Counted from the first letter of the stretch, positions 47,227 to 57,858 are shown. The stretch: 64,000 nucleotides of DNA from Lepisosteus oculatus (GCF_040954835.1 NC_090700.1:20255501-20319500); one strand, 5' to 3'. A program made the numbers and translations. The notes: generated by a model from the sequence alone, not told the origin.

Positions 47227-47355
47227 TTCACACCTGAAGAAGGCTCCACGGCCGAAACGTTGTGTTTTCTTTCTTCTCTTTTCAGCATGGAATAAACCTA
47301 TTACTTGTTCCTTTGCAGCCTACGCATACTGACACAGCTACCCACCTGAATTATT
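47227..47355 (+). mobile_element. Penelope-like element piece with hammerhead-like core
   Basis: CTGAAGA (47234-47240), a GGC/GCC stem (47242-47253) and GAAAC (47254-47258) follow the order of the hammerhead ribozyme core (CUGANGA, stem II, GAAA). Penelope-like retroelements are known to carry minimal hammerheads. About 30 bases on, 'agcatggaataaacc..cctacgcat' recurs at 53.03 kb, so the block belongs to a dispersed element. No reverse transcriptase frame remains. The assignment is an inference. Confidence 0.4.
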
Positions 47356-47789
47356 TTAACAAATGCTCTTTTTTGAAGTTTATACAAATTCTATTACATT
47401 TATGTGCCATTTTTGTACCTATATCTCTCATTATCCTGGTACACACTGTAGGCAAACCATTAAGAAAGTCCACAGTCAAACGTCTAGTCCCTGTCAGTCA
47501 CTCTAAGTCACAGTCTGGCTTGACTAGACTTTCATGTGTTGTAGGTTCAAAAATTGGATCTTATACAATTTTTTTTTGTATTATGGAATTATTACTATTA
47601 TTGTACAACACAAAACAATATAGATAAAATTCATTTAATGTATTTAAGTTTAATGGAGACCGATGCATAGTTTTGCATGCAGTACTGTAGTAAAAGTATA
47701 AACCATAAATATAGAATGGGAAAAGTAGCACTAGAACACGCTAGTAACAAAAAGTTATGTTACCATGTACTGTACACATCGTAGACCAG

Positions 47790-48010
47790 GTGGGGAAGCA
47801 ATTAAAAAGGTCAACAAAATGCTAGGATATATAGTTAAAAGCATAGAATTTGAGTCAATGGATATTGTATAACACTCTAGTAAGGCCAGGTTTAGAATAT
47901 TGTGCACAATCTTGGTGACCTGCTCACGTCATTATAGAAAAGAAGAGTCACAAAATACTCCCCAGGGAATATCCCACACTGACAGACTAAAGAAACTGAA
48001 CTTTTTTACT
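47790..48010 (+). mobile_element. CR1/jockey-like LINE fragment
   Basis: 'ggggaagcaattaaaaaggtcaacaaaatgctaggatatatag', 'aacactctagtaaggcc' and 'gaatattgtgcacaatcttgg' match the 2.6 and 53 kb copies. In frame this approximates the LINE region after the RT domain. Confidence 0.6.
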
Positions 48011-48607
48011 CTTTAAAAACATCTCCTTTTTAGTGGTAAAATACCATTGAACCCTGTGGATTTGTTCATTTTGAGTACCTTCCTGTACCTGAAAACAAAT
48101 TCCCTCTAATATGCTGATACTTTGTAATACAGTTTTTTTTCTTTCTGCTATCTGAGGTATATTGTTAACTTCTTACTTTGTAAACACCTGATTGAAATAC
48201 TCTTTTCTTTTTAATTGTCTAGAAGTTTACTTTTTTTGTCCATACTACATTTTACTTGATACTTGACTGTTCTTTTGCCATTGTAGTATCTATATAACAT
48301 TTTATTTATTTTAACCTCCATTGCAATATTCCTTTCAATTTCTCTTTTGGCCTTTTTAATATCCATTTTTACCTGTGCTTGCAATTCATTTTTCTCTTTT
48401 TAACTGGATCCTGCTGTTTTTCATTTTTTTTTATAAAGCATTGTTTTTCCCCTTATTATTTCAAATTGATTTGCTGAACCAGTTAGGATACTGTTTTTTA
48501 GCTTTTGCTTTGCATGTTATGGGGATAAATTTGTTATGTGTTTGGGTAGAAGCTGTTGGCATCCACTGATTTCATATCTGTTCCATCCCTCATCCCTGTT
48601 CCATCTT
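48011..48607. other. T-rich spacer, nothing recognised
   Basis: Highly T-rich plus strand before the solo LTR. The frame 48375-48569 is low complexity. Confidence 0.45.
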
Positions 48608-48960
48608 TGTCAGGATTTCTGAAAGGGGTGAGTTGTTGGACCCCTATGTGAAGCCATGAGGAATGTAGTATGAGCAAAAGTAAATTCTATATTCGAAATC
48701 CAAGTCATTAGGCAAGAGTGAAGTCAAAAGTAGGAGAACCAGGTCGGGTAGTAAAAGGAGTCAGGTCGAGAATAGAAGCGCGCACAAGAGAAAGCTGTGG
48801 AAGACTTCTCAATATTGAGCGTAGGTAAGCCGGAGAAGAGTGTTTAAATATTGAAGAGAGAGAGACATGGTTGGATAATTAGTTCCTGGATGAGCGTGTG
48901 TGGAATTTACCACGCGTGGGAATGCCAGGGAGCTTAAGGGAGAATGAACGAGTCGTGACA
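48608..48960. mobile_element. Solo LTR, 353 bp, with 5-bp target duplication
   Basis: The segment begins TGTCAGG and ends CGTGACA, giving 5'-TG...CA-3' with the inverted ends TGTCA/TGACA. It is flanked by ATCTT on both sides (48603-48607 and 48961-48965). This is the signature of an LTR retroelement reduced to one LTR by recombination. No internal coding sequence, primer-binding site or second LTR is nearby. The superfamily (Gypsy or endogenous retrovirus) cannot be told from the LTR. Confidence 0.7.
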
Positions 48961-49135
48961 ATCTTCTTTCTTTCTTTCTTTTTTTAGGCTCAACCTGTGC
49001 AGTTTCAAAATATACTTCAAAGCATCTCATTTCCTTAATGGTTTCTTAATTGTAACCTCCTGTTGCCTCTCTGTTTTGATTGTTGGGGTCTTCAACGAAG
49101 TGTCCCAGACCATACAACTTTAGGCCAGACAATAC

Positions 49136-49176
49136 TATGATGTCAATCACTGACAATATGATGTCAATCACTGACA
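49136..49176. repeat. 21-bp direct duplication
   Basis: 'tatgatgtcaatcactgaca' occurs twice in tandem with a period of 21. A small local duplication without element features. Confidence 0.8.
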
Positions 49177-49659
49177 CTCCACCTACACTGCTTTGGTACC
49201 AGTTATGTCTGAGCAACCTTGTGTTTGAAGATATCTGCATTGTTCCACATGTAAGCATTTGAAATCCTTTTGAATCAGTAGCTGTTCACCTCATCAGGCA
49301 CCAAAGTCTCAATTCTAGACTGCCATCAGATGCAAAAGAGAGCGAGAGATTTTCTTCTCTGAGACCTAAAGTCTCTTTGAGTTGTTGCTCAAATACCAGG
49401 GCCAGGTGAGTATCTTGCCAAGGTCTACTCCAGTAAGACCACTCTGGAGAAGAAACAACACCACTCTCAATCAAGACATTGGGTTCCATTGCCAAAGCCA
49501 TGTTTGCTGTATGTGAAGATGATAAGGACTATAACTAGTTAGTAGCATTCCAACAATAAGCTTGAACTTCCCACCAGAAAAGTGACACTTCACGACCCAG
49601 TAGCTTCCATTGTCAAGGTCTAGTCCACTGTGACACATCTCTCTCTTTGACTTTACTGT

Positions 49660-49895
49660 CATCAGCCATATAATCCTGCAGCAGGTGTGAGCCTACAGTA
49701 AGTCAGTACCTGGATGGGAGACCTCCTGGGAAAAACTAAGGTTGCTTCTGGAAGAGGTGTTAGTGGGGCCAGCAGGGAGCGCTCACCCTGCGGTCTATGT
49801 TGGTCCTAATGCCCCAGTATAGTGACAGGGACACTATACTGCAAAAAGACGCCGTGTTTCAGATGAGATATAAAACCGAGGTATTGACTCTCCGA
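49660..49895 (+). repeat. 5S rRNA-derived SINE, 5' half
   Basis: 'gtcagtacctggatgggagacctcctggg' (49702-49730) is the internal promoter region (box C) of 5S rRNA with few changes. This is the hallmark of SINE3-type elements. The following body, from 'ggagcgctcaccctgcggtc' to 'atgccccagtatagtgacagggacactatactg', is shared on the opposite strand with 25.6-25.9 kb. The 3' end is missing. It is not a functional 5S gene because the box A half is degraded. Confidence 0.75.
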
Positions 49896-50230
49896 TGTTC
49901 ACTGACAAAAATATGACCTACCTTTTTTGCTAAAATACAGGAATGACAAATCATTCATAAGCAGAATATAATACCTCTGGAGAAGTCAAAATATTTTAAA
50001 TTCCAATACTTCACTAAGTTTAAAAAAAACAAGAACAGTACTATACATTCCTATGGATCACACTGCAAAGCCTGTTCTCTACCATTAGTATGAAATCCTT
50101 TGGTTGATTGGACCATTTTGTTTCAAAACTACATGGAGAAAATGGCCTTTTAGCTATGCATTCTGCATTTTCAATTTTATGCAGTTTGAAGCTCATTCAG
50201 AACTAATCTTCAGAGCTTGCATCTCACACA

Positions 50231-51865
50231 TAATAAAAAAAATGTATTTTATATAGCACCTTTAAAGGTGTCTTCTCAATACAGAATGACAACAACTACA
50301 AAAAATACACAAGATATGCACTATGAAAATACACAATGAGAGGAGACAGTGTAAATAACAGAATCAGTAAAGGCCTTTCAAAATAAGAACATTTTGATTG
50401 TGGATTTGAAAAAGTTTAGGGAAGGTCACTCACTGATATCTCTTTAGGAATAGAGGTGCAGAGCTTTGGAGCATAACAGGAGAAGGCCTTGTCACCCATA
50501 GAGTGTAGAAGGGCTTGGGGGACAGACAGGAGACCAGAATTAGAAGAGCAAAGGTTGCAAGGTAGGGGGAGTAGGACTATAGTAGCTCTAACAGGTACCG
50601 AGGTGCCAAGCCATGCAGAGCCTTATAAGTGAGCATGAGAATTTTGAAATTGACACGGAACCTGACAGGAAGCCAGTGCAAAGACTCCAGGATAGGAGTA
50701 ATGTGATCACTTGCACTAGACCTGGTCAGGATTCTGATTGACGAATTTTTGACATATTGGAGTTTGTTCAATGTGGATTTAGTAACCCCGAAAAAGAGCA
50801 TTATACTGCAGTAGTAAATTTTGGGAGAAGAGAAATGTGTTGATCGGCTTTCATCAACAGTTGGTGATAACATAGGATGTAGTCTGGCGATATTTCTGAG
50901 GTGAAATAATTATGTTTTGATAATATGTTGCACATGTGGGTTGAATGTCAAGCCTGAATTAAATATCACCCCCAAGTTTTTCAATTTAGACAGAAGTTCA
51001 AGTACAGTGCCATTCACTGATAGGGTTACAACATTGACTTTATAAAGTTGATGGGGAGTGTCAATAAGCATGACTTCAGTTTTTGACACAGTTTAGATGA
51101 AGGAAGTTTAAAGTCATCCATGTTTTTATGTCAGAGATGCGATTAGAGAGAATAGAGATGGTCACATCAATGTCAGGTTTGGTATGGATGTACATTTGAG
51201 TATCATCAGCATAGAAGTGATAGTTGAGGCCATGTGATCTTAAAAGTAAGATAAAAGTGATCAATAAGTAAGATAGTGTGGGTAACAGTGTTTAAAGCAG
51301 CACTTAGATCAAGAAGAATGAGGATAGAAAAAGAATCAGAGTAATAAGCTATTAAAAGATCGCTAGTGACTTTGACCAGGGCAGTTTCTGTACTGTAAAG
51401 TTCTTGGAAACCAGACTGGAGGAGTTCAAAGAGGTTGTTTGCAATGAGACGGTTATTTAACTGAATTTTAACAGCATGTTCTAGAATATTTGCAAGAAAT
51501 GGTAAGTTGAAGATGGGGTGAAAATTGCTTAGATTTTCCTGAGCCATGTTCGGCATTAATGACACAGGGGTAATGGCATCAGTTTTGAGGACCATTGGTA
51601 CAACACCCGTGCTCAAGGATTCATTTATTATATTGAGGACAATGGGACAGACAGAGGTGGAACAGGATTGAAATAAAGCGGTGGGAATGGGATCTAATAG
51701 GCAGGTGGTGGATTTCATATGCGAGTCAAGAAGAGAGAAGTTTGGAGAGAAGGGAAGCAGTAAAGTTAGGCAAGCAGGGAGGAGGTGTGGATGTGATATG
51801 CGTTGTGGAGAAAATGTGATGCCGGATGTTTTCGATCTTGGTGCTAAAGAAATCTAAAAATGTGT
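50231..51865 (-). pseudogene. L2/Rex1-like LINE, RT and 3' end, internally deleted
   Basis: From right to left the minus strand encodes the linker and RT start (STKIENIRHH, then MKSTTCLLDPIPTALFQS, then LLQSGFQELYSTETALVKV), motif A as DLSAALNTVTH, then after a deletion the catalytic box as LNYHFYADDTQMYI, then SRIDY/LHWLPV-type C-terminal sequence, and a 3' UTR with 'gcacctttaaaggtg'. The frame is broken at least three times. Motif A has lost its catalytic Asp (AFD to ALN) and the region between motifs A and C is gone, so the copy is inactive. Confidence 0.85.
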
Positions 51866-51916
51866 GGAAGGAATATGTTTTTAAGCGTAATGGTATGTGC
51901 TAGAAGCATACAATCA

Positions 51917-52278
51917 AACATCCATCCATACATCAATTTGCTAGTTGTTTTTTTTTTAATACAGGGTCACAGGGGAGCTGGTGCCTATTCCAGCAGGCAA
52001 CAGGCACAAGGCAGGATACACCAGTCCCAGGACTGGTCATAGACAGATGCAAACACACACCAGGATTGATGTTCCCAGGAGCCAACTAAACTACCAGTAT
52101 GTTTTTGGACTGTGGGAGGAAACTGGAACACCCAGAGAAAATTCCCTTTGGGATCAATAAAGTCTTATCTTATCTTATCTTAAAACCCACTTGAACAAGG
52201 GGAGAACATACAAACTCGACACAGATAGCACCCTAGTGAGACTGAAATGCTAACCACTACGCTATCGTGCCACCCACA
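51917..52278 (-). repeat. tRNA-headed SINE carrying a nested insertion
   Basis: This full-length minus copy runs from 'catccatccatacatcaatttg' through 'tacagggtcacaggggagctgg' to 'gaccctagtg..ctaaccactacgctatcgtgccacc'-type head sequence. It is split at 52138-52182 by a foreign 45-base tail. A poly(T) run lies near 51948. Confidence 0.75.
52138..52182 (+). repeat. Short retroelement tail with (TCTTA)n inside a SINE
   Basis: 'attccctttgggatcaataaag' followed by TCTTA repeats is a 3' tail phrase common in fish short retroelements. It splits the SINE phrase 'cacccagag|aaacccac' exactly. The insertion is much shorter than a full element, so it is a severely 5'-truncated retrotransposition. Confidence 0.6.
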
Positions 52279-52689
52279 ATCAAACATATAAAATATATAT
52301 GTGAAGGGAGAGAGCTTTCAAATTTTATTTCTGGATAATCTGTGCTGGAAGGACAGCCTGTCTGTTCTTTGTAATTAATGGGCCTGAGAGCTGTGAGCAG
52401 AGAGAAAGGGTTTCTGCGTCACAGAAAAGCAGCATTAATTGTACCTGTATTTTCTCTAAGGAACTCTGACTCATTAACACGAACAGTGGCGCTGTAGAAC
52501 TTGAATGAGTCACACATGACTAATGGGTAAATGAAAAGGAATCAGGGGAAAGGGGGTGTTTAATTTTCCTGCCAACAGCTGTTATTTCTTGCCTTTTCCA
52601 ATCAAGACTGACAGTATCATATTACTATTTTATATAGAATGGATGACCTTAAACTCTTTAAAGCAGGCAGTGCTTTTGAATATTGGACT

Positions 52690-52870
52690 TGAAGGGACAC
52701 AGTCCAGCAGGTTTTATAATCCTCTTTAAATCTTCAAAATGCAATGAGCTGGGAAAGGTCCAGTTTAGTCAATTATAGCATAATTGTTGGAAATCTGTAT
52801 TTAAGAACAGAGCTGCAACGAAAACCTGCAGACACAGTGGCATTCTTGAGCCAGGACTGGAGTCCTCTAA
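52690..52870 (-). repeat. Dispersed repeat, inverted relative of the 31.4-kb copy
   Basis: On the minus strand it begins 'actccagtcctggctcaagaatgccactgtgtctgcagg', the same start phrase as the repeat at 31370. Its family name is unknown to me. Confidence 0.4.
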
Positions 52871-52984
52871 TGTAATGATACATTATCTTTTGGAAATTAC
52901 AAATACCAAAAAAGGAAATGCAGAGCCTGAAGAGGTTACTTTAAAAAAAAAACATAGGTGTTTATGTAGGCATATCATTGTCAT

Positions 52985-53450
52985 CTTTTAGATACTTTAG
53001 GGAAGCAATTTAAGAGGTGTGCAGATAGCATGGAATAAACCTTTTACTTGTTCTTTTGCAGCCTACGCATGCCGATGCAGCTAACTACTTGAACTACACA
53101 TTTGGATAGATAGCTAAAAGCATAGAATTTAAATCATGCAAAGCTAAAATTACACATTGAAATAAAATGGCATGATGCACTCCTGTGAGCTCAGACAATT
53201 TTTGTTACCCTGATATAATCACTACTGCTCTGGAATGTCCTTCACTGACAGCTGAAAGAACCTGTTTAATCTTGACAAAGAAGACTAAGAGGGGACTTGA
53301 TTCATGTATTCATGAATAATTTAAATTAAATCAGTTGAAATCTCTCCAGAGATCTCTTTGACATTCATTTTTTCCAGTACTGATGGAACCAAAGTAAGGA
53401 GCTGAAGTCATCATTCCAAAAAATAATTTAATTCAAAACCACCAGTCATA
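52985..53450 (+). mobile_element. CR1/jockey-like LINE fragment with nested 70-bp block
   Basis: 'gggaagcaatttaagaggtgtgcagat' is the LINE phrase seen at 47.8 kb. It is cut at about 53030 and resumes with 'ggatagatagctaaaagcatagaattt' at 53104. Later 'ctgctctggaatgtcc' and 'agaacctgtttaatcttgac' follow the 3' end order. All frames are broken. Confidence 0.6.
53030..53100 (+). mobile_element. Penelope-like 70-bp module, second copy
   Basis: 'agcatggaataaaccttttacttgttcttttgcagcctacgcatgccgatgcagcta' matches 47285-47345 closely. It lies inside a LINE copy and lacks the hammerhead-like core. Confidence 0.55.
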
Positions 53451-53519
53451 TCTATATGTTCTTGGAAAACAATATGAGCTCCTTAGTCCATCTTAACTCT
53501 ACTGATGGGGCAAAGTGAT

Positions 53520-54290
53520 TCACCAGGATGCCTACTGTGCCAAGGGCGAGAGAGACTGGAGCACATCCTCAGCTGTTGCCCAAAAGCCCCTGGAGAAGGC
53601 CGCTATTGATGGCACCACAACCAGGTGCTTAAGGCCTTAGTAGACACTATAAGCAGAGGCATCACATCAGTAAACATCACCACACAGCAATTCAGACCAT
53701 TGCTTTCATCAGAATCGGTCAGCAGCCACAACCACAGCCCAGAGAATCAGCGGGTCTCCTGGCAAGACTTTGGCAGCTGAAGGTTGACCTAGGGAGGAAG
53801 CTTATGTTCCTTGGCTGTAACAACCACACTTAGGCAAGACACAGTATTTCTGTCCAAGGCATCTAAGCAGGTGGTCATGCTAGAGCTTATGGTTCCCTGG
53901 GAAGACTGGATGGAGGAGACCTATGAAAGGAAGAGAGCCAAGTATGAAGATCTGGTTAAACAGTGCCATGGGAAGAGGTGGAGAGCATGGTGCGAGCCCA
54001 TCAAGGGTTGCTGCAGAGGATTTGCCGGTCAATACCTCTGTAGAGCTTACAGCCTTTTGGATATAACATAGGTGAGCAAGAGGAAGGCCATCAAAACCAC
54101 CACAGAGGCTGCAGAAAGAGCCTCAAGATGACCATGGATCAAGAGGAGTGATCTGTGGGTGACGATACCATCTGGAAATAAGCAGTACTTGATCAACCTT
54201 GACTGGGTCACCTAGGTGAAGATGTCTGATGTTGAAAGATCTAAAACATCAAGTGACCCTCGGTTACATCACTGATGATGTGTCTAGGTG
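53520..54290 (+). pseudogene. R2/NeSL-type LINE C-terminus (zinc knuckle and RLE domain)
   Basis: Broken plus-strand frames encode CLLCQGRERLEHILSCCPK near 53530-53590, a CCHC-type knuckle. The open frame 53811-54071 then encodes VVMLELMVPWEDWMEE, then a YERKRAKYEDLV segment, CRGFAGQYLCRAY, and the end. This layout is the C-terminus of LINEs with a restriction-like endonuclease (R2/NeSL/Rex6 type), with ELxVPWE in the nuclease region. Stops at several points show that it is dead. RT and N-terminal parts are absent. Confidence 0.7.
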
Positions 54291-55326
54291 CATCAGAAGA
54301 TTTATTTCTTCAACTAAAAGTTGTATTACTTTGCACAGATCTTTAATTCCATCAGCTGCTACTCCAGCCTGCTGCTTATTTCAACCAGTCTCCTACCATT
54401 TTAACCCATGATCCCTTTCTCACTGAATTCAGACTACTAGATGCAAACAACTTTTGACCTTGATTTAAATTCACATATTTGCAAAAAGTACTTGCTGCTA
54501 CCTGCTGCTTTCAGAAATATTAGCCAAAATAGCATTCATGTTTTTCCATTATGTTGCAAGCTGTTTCAGCAGTGCCCTGCCAACTCTTTCTTATTGCTGC
54601 TGTTTGAATGTTAAACCTGCTGATTGAAATCAGTTATAGCGTAGCATTACTAACTCCAGCTAGATTTGCTTGAGTGACAATGCTGCAAACCCTGACCAAC
54701 ATTTTAAAAGCCTTACTGCTGCCCCAGATTTGATTGCTGGCGATTCAGATGCTGAACGTCTTCAATAAACCTGTACGCTCTGAAATCCAGGGTATCAGAT
54801 TAGGCAGATTGTGCCTTTTTGTATTGAAATTCATACAGTATATGGTTATTTATATATTGTTCTGAATATTGAAACCTGAAGAGGTTTTGTTTCCATTTCT
54901 GCAGTGCTTCCTTGCACTAAACCACTGTGATTACAAAAATATTACAAAAATTACAAAATTTACTTGAATAACAAAAATAACTTGAACAAAATGCCCAGCC
55001 ATGAAGGATCTTGCCACTCAATCAACTATGTATGCTGTTCATCACGGCCATTCCTTCAGCTTCCTAAAATATTCTTAAAATCTGTCCTAATCCTGTTTCT
55101 TTGTCTGCTACTCATATATCTCCACTTTAATAATACATATAGGTCCAACTTCTAAATTTACAACATATTAGCTCTTACTCCTGGGCCTGGCCCCTGTTAT
55201 TGGTACAGATGTCCTGTCGAGACTGCAGGCACCTGCTCTTCAATCCTATATGTTCTGGCTGGTGTCCGTTTGGATCAGTGCATTTCACACCCATTACCTG
55301 TGTGTCTCAATTATGTCTTGATTGCA
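54291..55326. other. No recognised feature
   Basis: Intergenic AT-rich DNA between an RLE LINE end and an L2 tail. Confidence 0.45.
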
Positions 55327-57015
55327 TTTATAATAATAATAAACTTTATTTTATATAGTGCCTTTAAAGGTGGCATCTCAAAGCCCTTTACAGAATGACA
55401 ACAGAAACAACAACAATTAAAAATAAACAATAAAAAATACACAAGATAAACACGATGAGAATATGCAGAGGAGACAGTAGATGGTGGTACTACATACAGT
55501 AGGAACAGAGGGGTAAAGAATGGAACGAGTAAAGTAAAGGCTCTTCTAAAGAAGAACATTTTGAGTCTGGATTTGAAGAAGTTTAGAGAAGGTGACTCTC
55601 TGATATCCTTGAGGAGAGAGTTCCAGAGCTTTGGGGCATAACAGGAGAAGGTCCTGTCATCCACAGAGTGTAGAATGTAAATGGGCTTGGGGGACAGTTA
55701 GGAGACCAGAATTAGATGAGCGAAGGTTGTGAGATGGGGAGTAGGGTGATAATAGTTCAGACAGGTACTGAGGTGCCAAGCCATGCAGAGCCTTATAGGT
55801 GAGCATGAGGATTTTGATGTTGATACGAAACTTGACAGGAAGCCAGTGCAAGGATTCCAGGATAGGAGAAATGTGATCACTTGCAGTAGACCTGGTCAGG
55901 ATTCTGGCTGCCGAATTTTGGACATACTAGAGTTTGTTCAATGTGGATTTAGATACCCCAGTGAGTAGAGCATTACAATAGTCAATTTGGGAGAAGACAA
56001 ATGTGTTGATGAGCTTTTCAGCCGCCAGTTAGTGATAACATAAGGCATAGTCTAGCGATGTTTTAAGGCCTTGTCTCCCTTGGCAGATGGTACCGTACTT
56101 GAGATTCAGTCTAAATTGAAAAACCTTGGGGTCGACTGTTAAGCCTGAATCAAATATCACCCCAAGGTTTTTCAATTTAGATTGAATCTCAAGTATGGTA
56201 CCATCCACAGATAGGACTGGCTTTTAGTTGATGGGGGTGCCAATAAGAATGACTTGTCACAATTAAGATGAAGGAAATTTTGAGTCATCCAAGTTTTTAT
56301 GTCAGATGCAAGTAGATAGAATAGACACAGTCACATCAGTGTCAGGTTTGGTATGGATGTATATGTATATAGAAATGATAGTTGAGGCCATGTGATCTTA
56401 AAAGCTGACCAGGTGGAAACATGTAAATGCTGAAAAGTAGGGAACCCAGTAGCGAGCCCTGAGGAACACCAGACTTAACTAAACCAATTTCAGACCTAAA
56501 TCTGCCAAGGGAGACAAAGTGACAGCGATCAGTGAAGTAGGACTTGAACCATTTGAGAGCTAAGATAAAGCAGGACAGAACAGAATGTGCAAATTTAGGC
56601 TGATCAATTGATCGCCAGTTGTGGAAATTCACGGAGTGTGAGGGGGAGTGTGAGGGGGAAGTGTTAGAAACAGGTAATTCCAGATTGAAAAGAATAGCTA
56701 AGTGGTCAGAGAGGCCTACAGTACATCAAGGGAAGACCAGTGGGAAACAAAAGAGTCACTTGCAATGATTAAGTCAAGGGTGTGTCGTTTGTTATGTGTA
56801 GGGCTATGAACAAACTGAGTTAGATCAAAGCATCCCAACAGAGCTAGAAAATCCTTAGCCAAACTGGAAGACCTTGAGTCAATGTGCTTATTAAAGTCCC
56901 CAAGAATAAGGATCCTCTTAAATCTGAGGCAAAAAAATGAAAGTAAATCAGCAAACTCACCAAAAAAGGCTTCGTTAGGTTTGGCGTCATTTGGTATTAA
57001 AGCTTTGATTGCCTG
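55327..57015 (-). pseudogene. L2/Rex1-like LINE with endonuclease joined to RT by deletion
   Basis: The minus strand holds, right to left, the end of the APE-type endonuclease (RILILGDFNKHIDSRSSS, then THNKRHTLDLIIASD, then a frameshifted SDHLAI stretch; 56910-56660), then directly the middle of RT (ALKWFKSYFTDR, then SGVPQGSLLGSLLFSIY; 56530-56420). The YADD box that should follow is destroyed (HFYIHIH). The C-terminus (LHWLPVKFRINIK, then LTYKALHGLAPQY) and the 3' UTR tail follow. About 1 kb between endonuclease and RT core is missing. Confidence 0.85.
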
Positions 57016-57245
57016 AAAGGATTAACAGTGTTAGTGTTTCATCTTTTCAAGTGTAAATGCTTCCTACTTCCTGATTTGAGTTTTCTGCCAACCACAGTTG
57101 CTCTTTAACCACTACATGCTGCTGTTGAATCCTCCACATTATTTAAAACCTGCATGTTATTTAAGGCATTGCTATCCATTGTCTGAGAATGACTGCAGTC
57201 CAGTCAAGCGTGTAGTCAGGTTCTGGCTTATTGCAACCCTCTTAA

Positions 57246-57854
57246 AGAGGAACTGCAGCGTTATTTTGACATTTCAGATTTAATATAATGAATCGGCAAT
57301 GATGAGTGCCTTTCAAACCGCAATGAAACTACCAAGTACATAGTAACATGTAATCCTCTAATTTCCATCACAAAGAGATGTTTTTTTCCAATGTATGCGT
57401 AGCGCGATATTGCAACATAACATCCGGTGACGCAAAAGAGGTCCTATTACGTTCTAAACATGCTTTAGACCAAGCAAATTTTGCTACTATATTAATAGTA
57501 AATATTTTTTTAGGTCGACACACACAAGGCGACATGGTTTTTAACCACTTTTAAGCATTGCATAAAAAGAGCAACCTGCCAACCAATATACACTCATAAT
57601 AATTAACACTGTTACGAGACCATGTTTCCCATTTGCTTACCACCACTAGTGAGCATGGAGGGCTGTTTCCATGTCACAATTCATGGGAACTCTCGCTCTT
57701 GCCCGTGGTGAAACCAACAATTTGCGACAACATGGCAACCATATCATCCTTTCACAAAAGTTCACCATTTTAGTCTTTTTGGAATACTGTCCATTTATTA
57801 TTTTGTTACTGAGATTTAATACCCAGTCTGAGAAATTGGGACTGCAGTTCCCCC
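57246..57854. mobile_element. Complete TTAA-flanked MITE, 609 bp
   Basis: TTAA occurs at 57242-57245 and 57855-57858. The ends are inverted: AGAGGAACTGCAG at the left and CTGCAGTTCCCCC at the right. TTAA targets are made by piggyBac and Kolobok elements, and the AGGGGAACTGCAG-type terminus fits Kolobok/T2-type MITEs better. No transposase frame is present. A second, truncated copy starts at 6287. Confidence 0.8.
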
Positions 57855-57858
57855 TTAA

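Noticed and set aside
48961-48986. A CTTT microsatellite as a mobile-element tail
   Set aside because: It begins with the target duplication of the solo LTR and is a short simple repeat without an attached element.
49700-49730. A 5S rRNA gene
   Set aside because: Only the 3' half with box C is similar, and it runs directly into a SINE body. It is a 5S-derived SINE.
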